Origin: Planctomycetota bacterium
GTDB lineage: Bacteria > Planctomycetota > SZUA-567
DNA: 7,495 nt
NCBI GenBank assembly: GCA_020861125.1
Contig: JAJBSZ010000149.1
Location: 1 to 7,495 of the forward strand
Reading direction: 5' to 3'
In this document: positions 1 through 6,384 of the stretch, piece after piece
Layout of the letters: every line of letters begins with the position of its first letter
How positions within the stretch are numbered: the stretch's first letter is position 1
Made by a program: the position numbers and the translations under genes
Notes under the pieces: generated by a model
What the model saw: the letters and a program-made list of their open reading frames with translations, nothing else
Told to the model about the DNA's origin: nothing
Databases searched by the model: none

Positions 1-158
1 TACCTCCGGACGACGTCGGTGTGCCGCAGGCCCTGGACCAGGGCTGCCGGCGGGGTGAAGGCGAGGGCCACTGCGGCGAGGAGGCAGGCGGCCATAACCA
101 GGAGGGACGGCCGCCAGAACACATGCGGCCTCGTCCGGGATTCGTTTTGGGTATCCAT
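1..158 (-). CDS. Partial putative membrane protein, N-terminal 52 residues
   Basis: This is the start of a gene that runs off the left edge; 52 codons are visible with no stop. The ATG at 158 lies three bases after the copA stop, and a GGAG sits 8 bases upstream inside the end of copA, so it is very likely translated and co-transcribed with copA. The first 17 residues are polar and basic (MDTQNESRTRPHVFWRP). They are followed by a hydrophobic stretch at about residues 18-36 (LLVMAACLLAAVALAF) that reads as a signal anchor or first membrane span, with positive residues on its cytoplasmic side. The remainder (TPPAALVQGLRHTDVV) is not diagnostic. I do not recognise the family. Its position in the operon suggests an envelope protein linked to copper handling, which is inference only. 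Confidence 0.6.
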   Translation of the reverse strand, partial: MDTQNESRTRPHVFWRPSLLVMAACLLAAVALAFTPPAALVQGLRHTDVVRR

Positions 159-161
159 GAA

Positions 162-2693
162 TTAGGCTCCGTTGGGTGTAGTTGGCGGTACGGCGGCAGG
201 CGCCTCGCGCTCCGGCTTGAACCGTTTCAACCGCAGGGCGTTGGTCAGCACCGACACCGAGCTTAACGACATCGCCGCCGCCGCCAGAATCGGATCGAGC
301 AGCGGACCGCCGAACAGGTACAGGACCCCGGCGGCCACCGGGATGCCGGCCGTATTGTAGGCGAAGGCCCAGAAGAGGTTTTCCTTGATGTTGCGGATGG
401 TCTTCCGGCTTAACTGGATGGCGGTGGGTACATCGCGGAGGTCGCTCCGCATCAGGACCACGCTGGCCGATTCCATGGCGACGTCGGTGCCGGAACCGAC
501 GGCGATGCCCATATCCGCCTGGGCCAGGGCCGGCGCGTCGTTGATGCCGTCGCCGACCATCGCCACCTTTTTGCCTTCGGCCTGCAGGGCCCGGATCTCC
601 CCCGCCTTGTCCTGGGGCAACACCTCGGCGATGACCCGGTCGATACCCACCTGGCTGGCGATAGCCTCGGCGGTGCGCGGGTTGTCACCGGTGAGCATGG
701 CGACCTCAAGCCCCATGCGGTGCAGGGTACGGATGGCTTCGGCGCTGGTGGCCTTGACCACGTCCGCCACCGCCAGCACCCCCGCCGGCCGATCGCCCAC
801 CGCCACGTACATGGCGGTCTTGCCCTCGCCGGCGAGGCGGTCGGCGTCGGCCCGCAGCCCGGCGATTTCCACCGCTTTCTCCGCCATCATCTTGGCGTTG
901 CCGATGGCGATGGCCTGGCCGTCGACCGTTGCCTCCACCCCCCGGCCGGGCACGGCCAGGAAGTGGTCCACCGGCGATAGGGCGAGGCCGGCTTCTGCGG
1001 CGTGGCGGACGATGGCCTGACCGAGCGGGTGCTCCGATCCGGCTTCCGCCGACGCCACCAGGCGCAGCAGGTCGTCCGCCTTCAGGTCCGGCGACGGGAT
1101 GAGGTCGGTCACCGACGGCTTGCCTTCGGTCAGGGTCCCGGTTTTGTCGAAAACGATAGTGGTGATTTTTCGGGCGGTTTCCAGGGCTTCGCCACTCTTG
1201 ACCAGGATGCCGTATTCGGCGCCTTTGCCGGTGCCGACCATGATGGCGGTGGGCGTGGCGAGACCCAGGGCGCAGGGACAGGCGATGATCAGGACGGAGA
1301 TAAAAATAGTGAGGGCAAAGCGCACGTCGCCGGTTTTCCAGTACCAGGCGGCGGCAGCGGCCACGGCGATGAGGCAGACCGCCGGCACGAAGTACCCGGA
1401 CACCACGTCGGCCAGCTTGGCGATCGGGGCCTTGGAACTCTGGGCGTCCTCCACCAGTTTGATGATCTGGGCCAGCGCCGTTTCCGACCCCACCCGAGTG
1501 GCCTCGAAGGTGACGGCGCCGTGGTTGTTGATGGTGGCGGCGTACACCGGATCCCCCGGCTTCTTATCCACCGGCATGCTCTCGCCGGTAAGCATGGATT
1601 CGTCCAGGCTGGTCCGGCCCTCGGTGATGACGCCGTCGACCGGGATCTTTTCGCCCGGCCGAACCCGAATCAGGTCGCCCGGCTCCACCTCTTCGATCAG
1701 CGTCTCCACCTCACGGCCATCCCGGATAACGACGGCGGTTTTGGGCGCCAGGCCCATCAACTTCTTGATGGCCTCCGAGGTGCGGCCGCGCGAGACCGCT
1801 TCGAGTGATTTGCCGAGTAATATGAGGGCGATGATGACGCCGGCGGTTTCAAAATACAGTCCATCCACCGCGGCCAGGTTGCCGGTAGCGATCTGCCAGG
1901 TGGAATACAGGCTGTAGAGGACAGCCGCCGAGGTGCCGACGGCGATCAGCGAATCCATGTTGGGCGCTCCGGCCACTAAGGCCCGGAAGCCCACCGAATA
2001 AAACCGCCGGCCCACGATCAGGATGGGAATGACCAACAGGATCTGGGCCAGGGCATAGTTCAAGGGGTACTGCATGGGTTCGAGCAGTTTGGGAACCGGA
2101 ACCGGCAGCCACCAGATCATGGCGCCCATGGCCAGATACAGGAGCGGCAGGCCAAACAAGGTAGCGATGGTGAAGCGGGACCACAGGGTCCGGGTCTCCT
2201 CCTCGCGGCGGAGGCGATCGGCATCGACGGAGGCGGCGGAATCAATGGCCAGGGGTTGGTACCCAGCTTTTTCAATAGCCGCCTTGATATCCGACAGCCG
2301 CACCCGGTCGCGGGCATACACCACGTGCGCCCGCTCGGTGGCATAATTTACCGATACCTCCTGGACGCCATCCAAGCGGCCCAGCACCTTTTCGATGCGG
2401 GCGGCGCAGGCGGCGCAGCTCATGCCGGCGATGGGCAGGGTGACGTCGGCGGTGTCGGTTTTTTCCGCCACGCCAAAGCCGGCCTTGACGATGGCGGAGC
2501 GAATGGCTTCCCCCGTCACCGCCGCCGGATCGAAATCGACCTGCATCTTTTCCGTGGCGAAATTCACCCCGACGTCGCGCACGCCCGGCAGCCGGCCGAC
2601 GACCTTTTCCAGCCGCTTGGCGCAGGCGGCGCAGGTCATGCCGGTGATGGGTATGGTTTCACGCCCGGCGGGGGCGGTTGCTGCGGTGGTCAT
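162..2693 (-). CDS. copA: Cu(I)-exporting P1B-type ATPase, CopA-like
   Basis: Inner-membrane ATPase predicted to pump Cu(I) out of the cytoplasm using ATP. The 843 residues carry the full P1B-1 signature. There are two N-terminal HMA copper-binding domains (GMTCAAC at 18-24, GMSCAAC at 90-96). Further along are the actuator TGES at 369-372, the CPC transport motif at 472-474, the phosphorylation site DKTGT starting at D516, the nucleotide-domain HP pair at 555-556 and the hinge GDGINDAP at 714-721. The last spans contain Y779-N780 and the M808xxS811S812 motif. CPC, YN and MxxSS together specify Cu(I)/Ag(I) over zinc or cadmium. Length is normal for a two-HMA CopA. GGGGAGG lies 9 bases before the ATG. 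It is 20 bases downstream of the DUF2318-type gene and 3 bases before the next membrane protein gene. Detoxification is the default role; loading periplasmic cuproenzymes (CtpA/FixI-like) is an alternative the sequence cannot exclude. Confidence 0.97.
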   Translation of the reverse strand: MTTAATAPAGRETIPITGMTCAACAKRLEKVVGRLPGVRDVGVNFATEKMQVDFDPAAVTGEAIRSAIVKAGFGVAEKTDTADVTLPIAGMSCAACAARIEKVLGRLDGVQEVSVNYATERAHVVYARDRVRLSDIKAAIEKAGYQPLAIDSAASVDADRLRREEETRTLWSRFTIATLFGLPLLYLAMGAMIWWLPVPVPKLLEPMQYPLNYALAQILLVIPILIVGRRFYSVGFRALVAGAPNMDSLIAVGTSAAVLYSLYSTWQIATGNLAAVDGLYFETAGVIIALILLGKSLEAVSRGRTSEAIKKLMGLAPKTAVVIRDGREVETLIEEVEPGDLIRVRPGEKIPVDGVITEGRTSLDESMLTGESMPVDKKPGDPVYAATINNHGAVTFEATRVGSETALAQIIKLVEDAQSSKAPIAKLADVVSGYFVPAVCLIAVAAAAAWYWKTGDVRFALTIFISVLIIACPCALGLATPTAIMVGTGKGAEYGILVKSGEALETARKITTIVFDKTGTLTEGKPSVTDLIPSPDLKADDLLRLVASAEAGSEHPLGQAIVRHAAEAGLALSPVDHFLAVPGRGVEATVDGQAIAIGNAKMMAEKAVEIAGLRADADRLAGEGKTAMYVAVGDRPAGVLAVADVVKATSAEAIRTLHRMGLEVAMLTGDNPRTAEAIASQVGIDRVIAEVLPQDKAGEIRALQAEGKKVAMVGDGINDAPALAQADMGIAVGSGTDVAMESASVVLMRSDLRDVPTAIQLSRKTIRNIKENLFWAFAYNTAGIPVAAGVLYLFGGPLLDPILAAAAMSLSSVSVLTNALRLKRFKPEREAPAAVPPTTPNGA

Positions 2694-2713
2694 AACGGCT
2701 TGCCTCCCCGTGA

Positions 2714-3196
2714 TCAGAGTTTGGAAAAATATTGCTTGGCCCGTTCCAGGAATGCCTTGGGGATGACGATGGTGTCGCCCCGGTCCTGACGGTTCTTCTC
2801 GCCCACCGGCACCGGATTACAGCCGCCCCGGGCCATCTCCAGGCTGTTGGACGGAAAATGGTTTTTGCAGTTCAGGCACACGAGATCCGACCCTTCCTGG
2901 GTGTAGACCCCCCGGCCGCTGGCAAAACACACCTGGCAGGCATTGAATACTGTGCGGATACTGCCGTCCGGGGCGAGCATGGCGATGATCTCCATGCCGT
3001 AGCCGTCGATCTCCACCGGGTAATAGGTGGCGGTGGCGGTGACGTCGGCCTTGCGAATAACGAGGTCGGCGTCCACCACGGTGCTCGGTTCGGCCGCCAA
3101 CACGGCCGAAGCCGTTAGCGCCAGGATACAGACCGCCAGCCACACGCGGCCGAGAGTGCGGCAGGGAGCGCGGCGGGTATTTCTATGGGTGGGCAC
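2714..3196 (-). CDS. Exported DUF2318-type protein with five conserved-pattern cysteines
   Basis: 160-residue exported protein. It starts at a GTG with AAAGGA upstream at about 7 bases; no ATG occurs before residue 68, so GTG is the only sensible start. A basic N-region and a hydrophobic core (about 18-33, [16 protein letters not shown]) end in a VLAA-E signal-peptidase-I-like site near residue 35. The mature part has two CxxC motifs (C87-C90 and C107-C110) and a C126 in a GGCNP motif. The pattern NACQVC, then LVCLNC, then GGCNPVP resembles DUF2318 (Pfam PF10080, FtrD-like Fe-S protein), known mainly next to iron or copper uptake and efflux genes. The family has been proposed to hold a metal or Fe-S centre or to act in redox; I cannot tell which here. 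It lies between the HMA-DsbD-cupredoxin fusion and copA, which points to metal handling outside the cytoplasm. Confidence 0.85.
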   Translation of the reverse strand: MPTHRNTRRAPCRTLGRVWLAVCILALTASAVLAAEPSTVVDADLVIRKADVTATATYYPVEIDGYGMEIIAMLAPDGSIRTVFNACQVCFASGRGVYTQEGSDLVCLNCKNHFPSNSLEMARGGCNPVPVGEKNRQDRGDTIVIPKAFLERAKQYFSKL

Positions 3197-3229
3197 GGGT
3201 TTTTCCTTTCGTATAGGTACCCCTCATTT

Positions 3230-3248
3230 CCCGGAGCGATCGCTCGGG
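3230..3248. repeat. GC-rich inverted repeat between two operon genes
   Basis: A perfect 12-bp palindrome GAGCGATCGCTC (3234-3245) is extended by CCC (3230-3232) and GGG (3246-3248), with one unpaired G at 3233. It lies in the 58-base gap between the fusion protein and the DUF2318-type gene. In the leftward transcript it could fold into a stem, but no U-run follows in that direction, so it is not a normal terminator. The gap also contains the Shine-Dalgarno of the downstream gene. It may act as an mRNA processing or stability element. The core GCGATCGC is the same octamer as the cyanobacterial HIP1 repeat, but it occurs here without other copies that I noticed. Confidence 0.5.
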
Positions 3249-3254
3249 TTTGGT

Positions 3255-4694
3255 TTACCAGGGAACATCGGACTCCATGTCCTCTTCGGACCCAGGCAGG
3301 AAGGACGGATCGTATTCCGGCGTCTCGCCCGGATCGGCCACATCGCCGACGATGATGCGGCTGGCGATCATGCCCATCCAGCACATGTACGGGTAGACGC
3401 CGGGCGCGGTGGGGGTGAACTCGATTATGTTGTCACCCAATTCCAGCCGCTTTTCGATGGCGAACTCGGGGATGAAAATACGGTTGTTGCAGCCGTTGAC
3501 CGTGCCCGGCTCCGCCCGCAGATTCCAGCGCAGGGGCAAACCGGCCTGGACGTGGACGGCCGGGTAGTCGCCGGATCCGAGACGCGTCTCCAGCACCTGC
3601 ATGCCGTCCATCACCACCGACCGGACCGCTTCGCCGCCGGAGGCGAAGGTGAACGTGGCGTAGCCGGATAGCCGCAGGCCGTTCCCGAGCATGGCGAAGC
3701 CCATGAGGAACACCAGGGCCGCGCCCGCCTGAATGAACCGGCCCATGAACCGCCGGCCCAGGAATCTTCCGGCCACCCCCAGCCCCATAGTCAGGGGTAG
3801 CGTCCCGGCCGCGAACAGGAACATTGAAGCCGCCCCCTGGAGCAGGCTGCCGGTGGACAAGGCGTAGAGCTGCATCGCCTGCAGCGGCCCGCAGGGCATG
3901 AGCCCGTTCAGCAGCCCGACGTAAAAGGGACCGCGACCGGTGCCGGAGGAACGGGGGGGGTACAGCCGGGGCCAACTCGGGATCATCCGGCTGAACCAGG
4001 GAAAGAGGCCCGAGATGTTAACCCCCACGATCATCATGAAAATTCCGAAGGCGACCTGTAATAAGCCTTTCACATCGCCGGAATAACCCGATCTCGCCAC
4101 CGTAGCACCGACCACCGCCCCCATGAAGCCGCCGCTGACCGCCCCGATGAGGGTGTAGGAAAGAACCCGTCCGGCGCCGTACAACAAGGTCGGCCGAAAG
4201 AGCGCCGCCGTCGTGGCCGGGGCGGCGTCGGACAGAACCGTCTGCGAAAGGTTGATCCCGCCACACATGGCCACACAATGCGTCGAGGTCAGCAAGCCGA
4301 CCAGGAAAATCATGCCGTAGCCCATGCCGATTTCGGCCTCGGGAAAAATATTCAGGTAGTCCAGAAGCCCGAACCGTCTGATCAGGGTGTGGATCGCGAG
4401 GATGACCACCACCAGTCCGGCGACGCGGCCGAGGGTGGTCCGGAGGGTTTCGGTAGCTGGATCCCGTTCCCCCAGGTCGTAGCCCATTTCCTCGAGCGCC
4501 TGGCGCATGGCGTCGGGGGACGTGCGGGTGGCATCGTACTCTACCTCAAGCAGGGAACGCCGGTAATCGGCCCGCGCCCGGCACACACCCGGCAGCGCTC
4601 GAAGTTTGGCGGTCACCTTGCCTTCACAGGAGCGGCATACCATGCCGGCAAGCCGGTACCGTTCCCGCTGGCATCGTTCATTGGCTTCACTCAT
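3255..4694 (-). CDS. HMA / DsbD-TauE-like membrane / cupredoxin fusion protein
   Basis: 479-residue inner-membrane protein with three parts. An N-terminal HMA copper-chaperone domain (about 10-75) carries GMVCRSC at 17-23. A polytopic middle (about 85-350) resembles the DsbD_2/TauE-SafE transmembrane family, with H139-C140-x3-C144-GG in one span and M266-P-C268-G-P in a later one, both typical for copper or reductant passage. The C-terminal cupredoxin-like domain (about 355-450) has NGCNN (C402) and MCWMGM (C438, M437, M440, M442), presumably outside the cytoplasm. The tail is acidic. GGAAGG lies 6 bases before the ATG. It likely takes Cu(I) or thiol electrons from the cytoplasmic HMA through the membrane to the cupredoxin. 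Homologues with this arrangement are usually annotated sulfite exporter TauE/SafE, a name that does not fit the context. The gene contains an 8-base C tract (minus strand; 3953-3960) but the frame is intact. Confidence 0.88.
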   Translation of the reverse strand: MSEANERCQRERYRLAGMVCRSCEGKVTAKLRALPGVCRARADYRRSLLEVEYDATRTSPDAMRQALEEMGYDLGERDPATETLRTTLGRVAGLVVVILAIHTLIRRFGLLDYLNIFPEAEIGMGYGMIFLVGLLTSTHCVAMCGGINLSQTVLSDAAPATTAALFRPTLLYGAGRVLSYTLIGAVSGGFMGAVVGATVARSGYSGDVKGLLQVAFGIFMMIVGVNISGLFPWFSRMIPSWPRLYPPRSSGTGRGPFYVGLLNGLMPCGPLQAMQLYALSTGSLLQGAASMFLFAAGTLPLTMGLGVAGRFLGRRFMGRFIQAGAALVFLMGFAMLGNGLRLSGYATFTFASGGEAVRSVVMDGMQVLETRLGSGDYPAVHVQAGLPLRWNLRAEPGTVNGCNNRIFIPEFAIEKRLELGDNIIEFTPTAPGVYPYMCWMGMIASRIIVGDVADPGETPEYDPSFLPGSEEDMESDVPW

Positions 4695-4747
4695 TGCGCG
4701 CCTTCCGTATTGTCATATTTTTTGTATAAACGAAGACTCGGTTGCGA

Positions 4748-5179
4748 TCACGGGAAGCCGTCACCGTCCCGGACGGGAAGGAGGGCGGTGCAGGCATGGG
4801 CCCGCTCGGGCCCAAGAATTTCGCAGATCCGCTCACACATCACGGAGAGGCGTTCCTTGACCTCCCCGTCAAATTCCCGGCGCAACCGGGTGACATCGGA
4901 CACATCGTGGGCCACCACCATCTCGATGGCGGCCATTTCCTCGGGAGAAATGGCGACGGAGCCGGACAGCCGGTTGGTGATCATGTGGCACAGGATTTCC
5001 GGCGATCCGTCCGGAGCCGCCAGGGCGGACCGAAAGTGCAGAACCGTCAAACCGGACCCGATGGCGCCGCCAGCGGCCATAAGCAACAGGGCGACGGCCA
5101 ACAGGAACATCTTGCCCGGCCGCTTCCGCCCCGTCATCGCGACGGGTAACCGCCGGCTGGTGGTATCATTGGTATGCAT
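4748..5179 (-). CDS. Membrane-anchored putative periplasmic metal sensor, CnrX-like
   Basis: 143 residues: a short basic cytoplasmic N-terminus, one membrane span (about 24-47, MFLLAVALLLMAAGGAIGSGL) and a helical periplasmic domain of about 95 residues. The periplasmic part has the layout of CnrX/Spy-like metal sensors: long amphipathic helices, a central segment ISPEEMAAIEMVV and a late LGPERAHACTALL that echoes the LTPEQ-type motif of that family. Sequence identity is too low for me to claim the family firmly. Possible metal ligands are C64, H65, M66, H91, M114, C115, C119, H128 and C130, a thiol-rich set suiting Cu(I). AAGGA lies 8 bases before the ATG. It sits 21 bases after the anti-sigma gene and 53 bases before the copper fusion gene, so it is expected to sense periplasmic metal and control the anti-sigma factor. 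Confidence 0.68.
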   Translation of the reverse strand: MHTNDTTSRRLPVAMTGRKRPGKMFLLAVALLLMAAGGAIGSGLTVLHFRSALAAPDGSPEILCHMITNRLSGSVAISPEEMAAIEMVVAHDVSDVTRLRREFDGEVKERLSVMCERICEILGPERAHACTALLPVRDGDGFP

Positions 5180-5200
5180 ACGCCGTTTCCTTCTCGCCCG

Positions 5201-5485
5201 CTACAGATGCATAAACTGGTGCAGCTCCGGAAGTGATTCCAGCAGGGACAACGGATTCAATACCTCCCGCCAGACGGGAAGGGCCACCGCCGCCACCACC
5301 GCCGCCGCCGTCACCGCCGCCGCGCCGATACCGGCCAGGAAACCCACCGGGAGTTCCAGCCGCCAGCCGTTAGTATCCAGCCCCTCGATACGGGCCATAA
5401 CCCCGGCGGTTAGTAAACCGGAAGCGGGAGCCGCCCGCGCCGCCAGGGCAGCCAACCGGTCCATATCGGTCAGGAAATCATCCAT
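5201..5485 (-). CDS. Small single-span putative anti-sigma factor, CnrY-like
   Basis: 94 residues starting at the ATG at 5485, which has AAGGA 8 bases upstream. The ATG at 5503 (six residues longer) has its AAGGA only 3 bases away and is less likely. The start lies inside the end of the sigma gene (16-base overlap), so translation is probably coupled and the products made in a fixed ratio. Residues 1-45 would be cytoplasmic and partly helical (MDDFLTDMDRLAALAARAAP), suitable for holding a sigma factor. A single Ala/Val-rich span lies at about 48-70, followed by a short periplasmic tail. Size and layout match CnrY (about 95 residues); no ZAS zinc-binding motif is visible. The function is inferred from position and topology, not sequence similarity. 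The gene ends in TAG, in frame with the sensor ATG 21 bases on. Confidence 0.68.
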   Translation of the reverse strand: MDDFLTDMDRLAALAARAAPASGLLTAGVMARIEGLDTNGWRLELPVGFLAGIGAAAVTAAAVVAAVALPVWREVLNPLSLLESLPELHQFMHL

Positions 5486-6054
5486 CGGAGTTTTCCTTTC
5501 CATGGTTCCTTGTCCGCAAGTCGTTTCAGTTTTTGTTTTGCCTTGAATGTCCGCATAGCGACCGTCGTGCGGCTCCAGCCCAGCCGCGTGGCGATGTCCG
5601 CCGTCTGGCACCCCTCGACATAGGCGAGGGTGAGGAGGAGCCGATCCCGTTCCGGCAGCAGCGCCAGCATGTCGAGGAGCAGAACCCGGGCCGCGTCCGG
5701 CGATCGCGCGCCCTCCATCGCCACCGGCGCCGCCGCCTGATTATCCAGATCCGGCAACGGCACCTCCCGACGGCGTTTTTTCCGGGTTTTCCAGAAGCGG
5801 TACCCGGTGAAGGTGGCGATCCGCGCCAGCCAATGCCGAAACGGGGCATCGCCCCGGAAGGATTCCAGGCTCAAATAGGCTTCGACAAACACTTCGTGCG
5901 CCAGCTCTTCGCTTTCCGCCGGATCCGGCGCAAACGACCGCATCTGCTGGTGGACGGACTGGCCATATTTCTCCACCAGCCGGGCAAAGGCATCCCTGTC
6001 CCCGGCCAGCGTCTGCCGCACCGCCGTGGCATCACTGTCGTCACTGTCCGGCAT
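5470..6054 (-). CDS. ECF-family RNA polymerase sigma factor
   Basis: 194 residues from the ATG at 6054. The sigma-2 region (about 14-96) reads AFARLVEKYGQSVHQ, then ELAHEVFVEAYLSLESFRG and FRHWLARIATFTGYRFWK followed by a basic run KTRKKRRR. The sigma-4 region (about 122-180) reads LPERDRLLLTLAYVEGCQTADIATRLGWSRTTV with a helix-turn-helix. There is no sigma-3, so this is group IV. The open frame extends upstream to a TTG at 6141. A GTG at 6102 with AGGA 6 bases before it is a possible longer start (210 residues); the ATG at 6054 begins the family-like part but its GGAGG is 15 bases away. As first gene of the operon and overlapping the putative anti-sigma factor, it most likely transcribes its own operon, in the manner of CnrH. 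Confidence 0.9.
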   Translation of the reverse strand: MPDSDDSDATAVRQTLAGDRDAFARLVEKYGQSVHQQMRSFAPDPAESEELAHEVFVEAYLSLESFRGDAPFRHWLARIATFTGYRFWKTRKKRRREVPLPDLDNQAAAPVAMEGARSPDAARVLLLDMLALLPERDRLLLTLAYVEGCQTADIATRLGWSRTTVAMRTFKAKQKLKRLADKEPWKGKLRWMIS

Positions 6055-6120
6055 GATGAATGAACCGTTCCTCCGATCATGCGGGCGCCATCCCTCATCC
6101 ACACGGTTTCCTAAATACAT

Positions 6121-6149
6121 AGTCAAGATTGACAGTTGCAAAATTGACT
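6121..6149. repeat. TTGAC/GTCAA inverted-repeat cluster upstream of the sigma gene
   Basis: Reading rightward, GTCAA (6122-6126) and TTGAC (6129-6133) form a perfect palindrome with a 2-base centre, and a second TTGAC follows at 6144-6148, 15 bases after the first. AGTCAA (6121-6126) and TTGACT (6144-6149) are also perfect inverted repeats. The cluster is 67-95 bases upstream of the preferred sigma start and 19-47 bases upstream of the alternative GTG start. It could be an operator, or part of the sigma operon promoter or leader. Confidence 0.4.
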
Positions 6150-6283
6150 GTGTACTAGTGTGCCCACCGTCGCCCGATTGCCTCGGAAAGTAATTTTTTT
6201 CTGGTTTTTCACCGTCTTCCCGCGGTAAGCCACCCGCGACAGCTCGGCACCAGCAAAAAAATTTCCCCGATAACCGATTTTAC

Positions 6284-6334
6284 CAAAACAGGTTGGCAAT
6301 TTCCCGGCAAAAAATCGACAAAACCGGTTGACAA
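6284..6334. repeat. Degenerate direct repeat next to the rrf2 promoter
   Basis: Two copies of CAAAACMGGTTGRCAA occur at 6284-6299 and 6319-6334, 14 of 16 bases identical and 35 bases apart. Each is preceded by an ATTTCCC (6261-6267 and 6299-6305), so the unit may be about 35-38 bases. The second copy contains the rrf2 -35 box TTGACA. It could be a duplicated promoter segment or a tandem binding site for a regulator. Confidence 0.4.
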
Positions 6335-6355
6335 GCTGGAAAGCTTTATTATCAT
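6328..6355 (+). promoter_or_regulatory. Predicted rrf2 promoter
   Basis: A perfect -35 TTGACA (6328-6333) is followed after 16 bases by a -10 TATCAT (6350-6355), giving an expected start of transcription near 6362, about 23 bases before the rrf2 ATG. An 8-base palindrome AACCGGTT (6322-6329) overlaps the -35 box. The -10 lies inside the candidate operator, which suits repression by steric blocking. Confidence 0.6.
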
Positions 6356-6375
6356 ATTCCCGATAGGTAATAAAG
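6344..6375. promoter_or_regulatory. Candidate Rrf2 operator in front of rrf2
   Basis: CTTTATTA (6344-6351) and TAATAAAG (6368-6375) form a perfect 8-bp inverted repeat with a 16-base centre. Inside it, 6348-6372 matches the segment 6869-6893 in front of cysK at 20 of 25 positions: ATTATCATATT, then YCCG, three variable bases, then GGTWATA. The element covers the rrf2 -10 box and initiation region. A regulator binding its own promoter and that of the next gene is the simplest reading, and is common among Rrf2 proteins such as CymR and IscR. Confidence 0.5.
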
Positions 6376-6384
6376 GAAAAGGTG

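Larger units (their letters stand above)
6055..6384. other. Divergent intergenic region between sigma factor and rrf2
   Basis: About 330 bases with no credible gene, separating the leftward copper operon from the rightward rrf2-cysK genes. It is clearly more AT-rich than the genes and has several A/T tracts (around 6192-6199, 6205-6209, 6255-6261 and 6309-6314). It contains the rrf2 promoter and operator, a degenerate tandem repeat near 6261-6334, and a TTGAC/GTCAA cluster at 6121-6149. A promoter for the sigma operon must lie here, but I could not find an ECF-type -35/-10 pair I would defend. If the sigma gene starts at the GTG at 6102, the non-coding part shrinks by 48 bases. Confidence 0.7.

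Noticed and set aside
1002..1917. Long open frames on the + strand opposite copA (up to about 270 codons)
   Set aside because: They lie antisense to a fully motif-supported P-type ATPase, have no domain resemblance and are expected by-products of GC-rich codon use.
3234..3245. HIP1 (GCGATCGC) as evidence for a cyanobacterial source
   Set aside because: I noticed only one copy in the window, in a stem context, and the gene content does not suggest cyanobacteria.
3953..3960. Run of eight G (C on the coding strand) in the fusion gene as a phase-variation site
   Set aside because: The frame is intact, both sides match the protein family, and a single 8-base C run is not unusual in GC-rich DNA. 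No other sign of a contingency locus is seen.
5283..5325. GCC/ACC-rich triplet tract as a microsatellite
   Set aside because: It encodes the Ala/Val-rich membrane span of the putative anti-sigma factor and is explained by codon bias.
4278..5546. 422-codon open frame on the + strand across the fusion, sensor and anti-sigma genes
   Set aside because: Its translation is low-complexity and rich in Arg, Ser and Ala. It spans three well-supported minus-strand genes and the gaps between them, and lacks a recognisable domain.
6129..6158. A rightward promoter TTGACA (6129-6134) with TACTAG (6153-6158)
   Set aside because: The 18-base spacing and weak -10 are marginal, it lies more than 220 bases before rrf2, and a better promoter sits next to that gene.
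6142..6340. ECF-type promoter for the sigma operon
   Set aside because: I looked on the minus strand for GGAAC/TGTAAC-like -35 and GTC-type -10 boxes at 15-17 base spacing and found no pair convincing enough to report.
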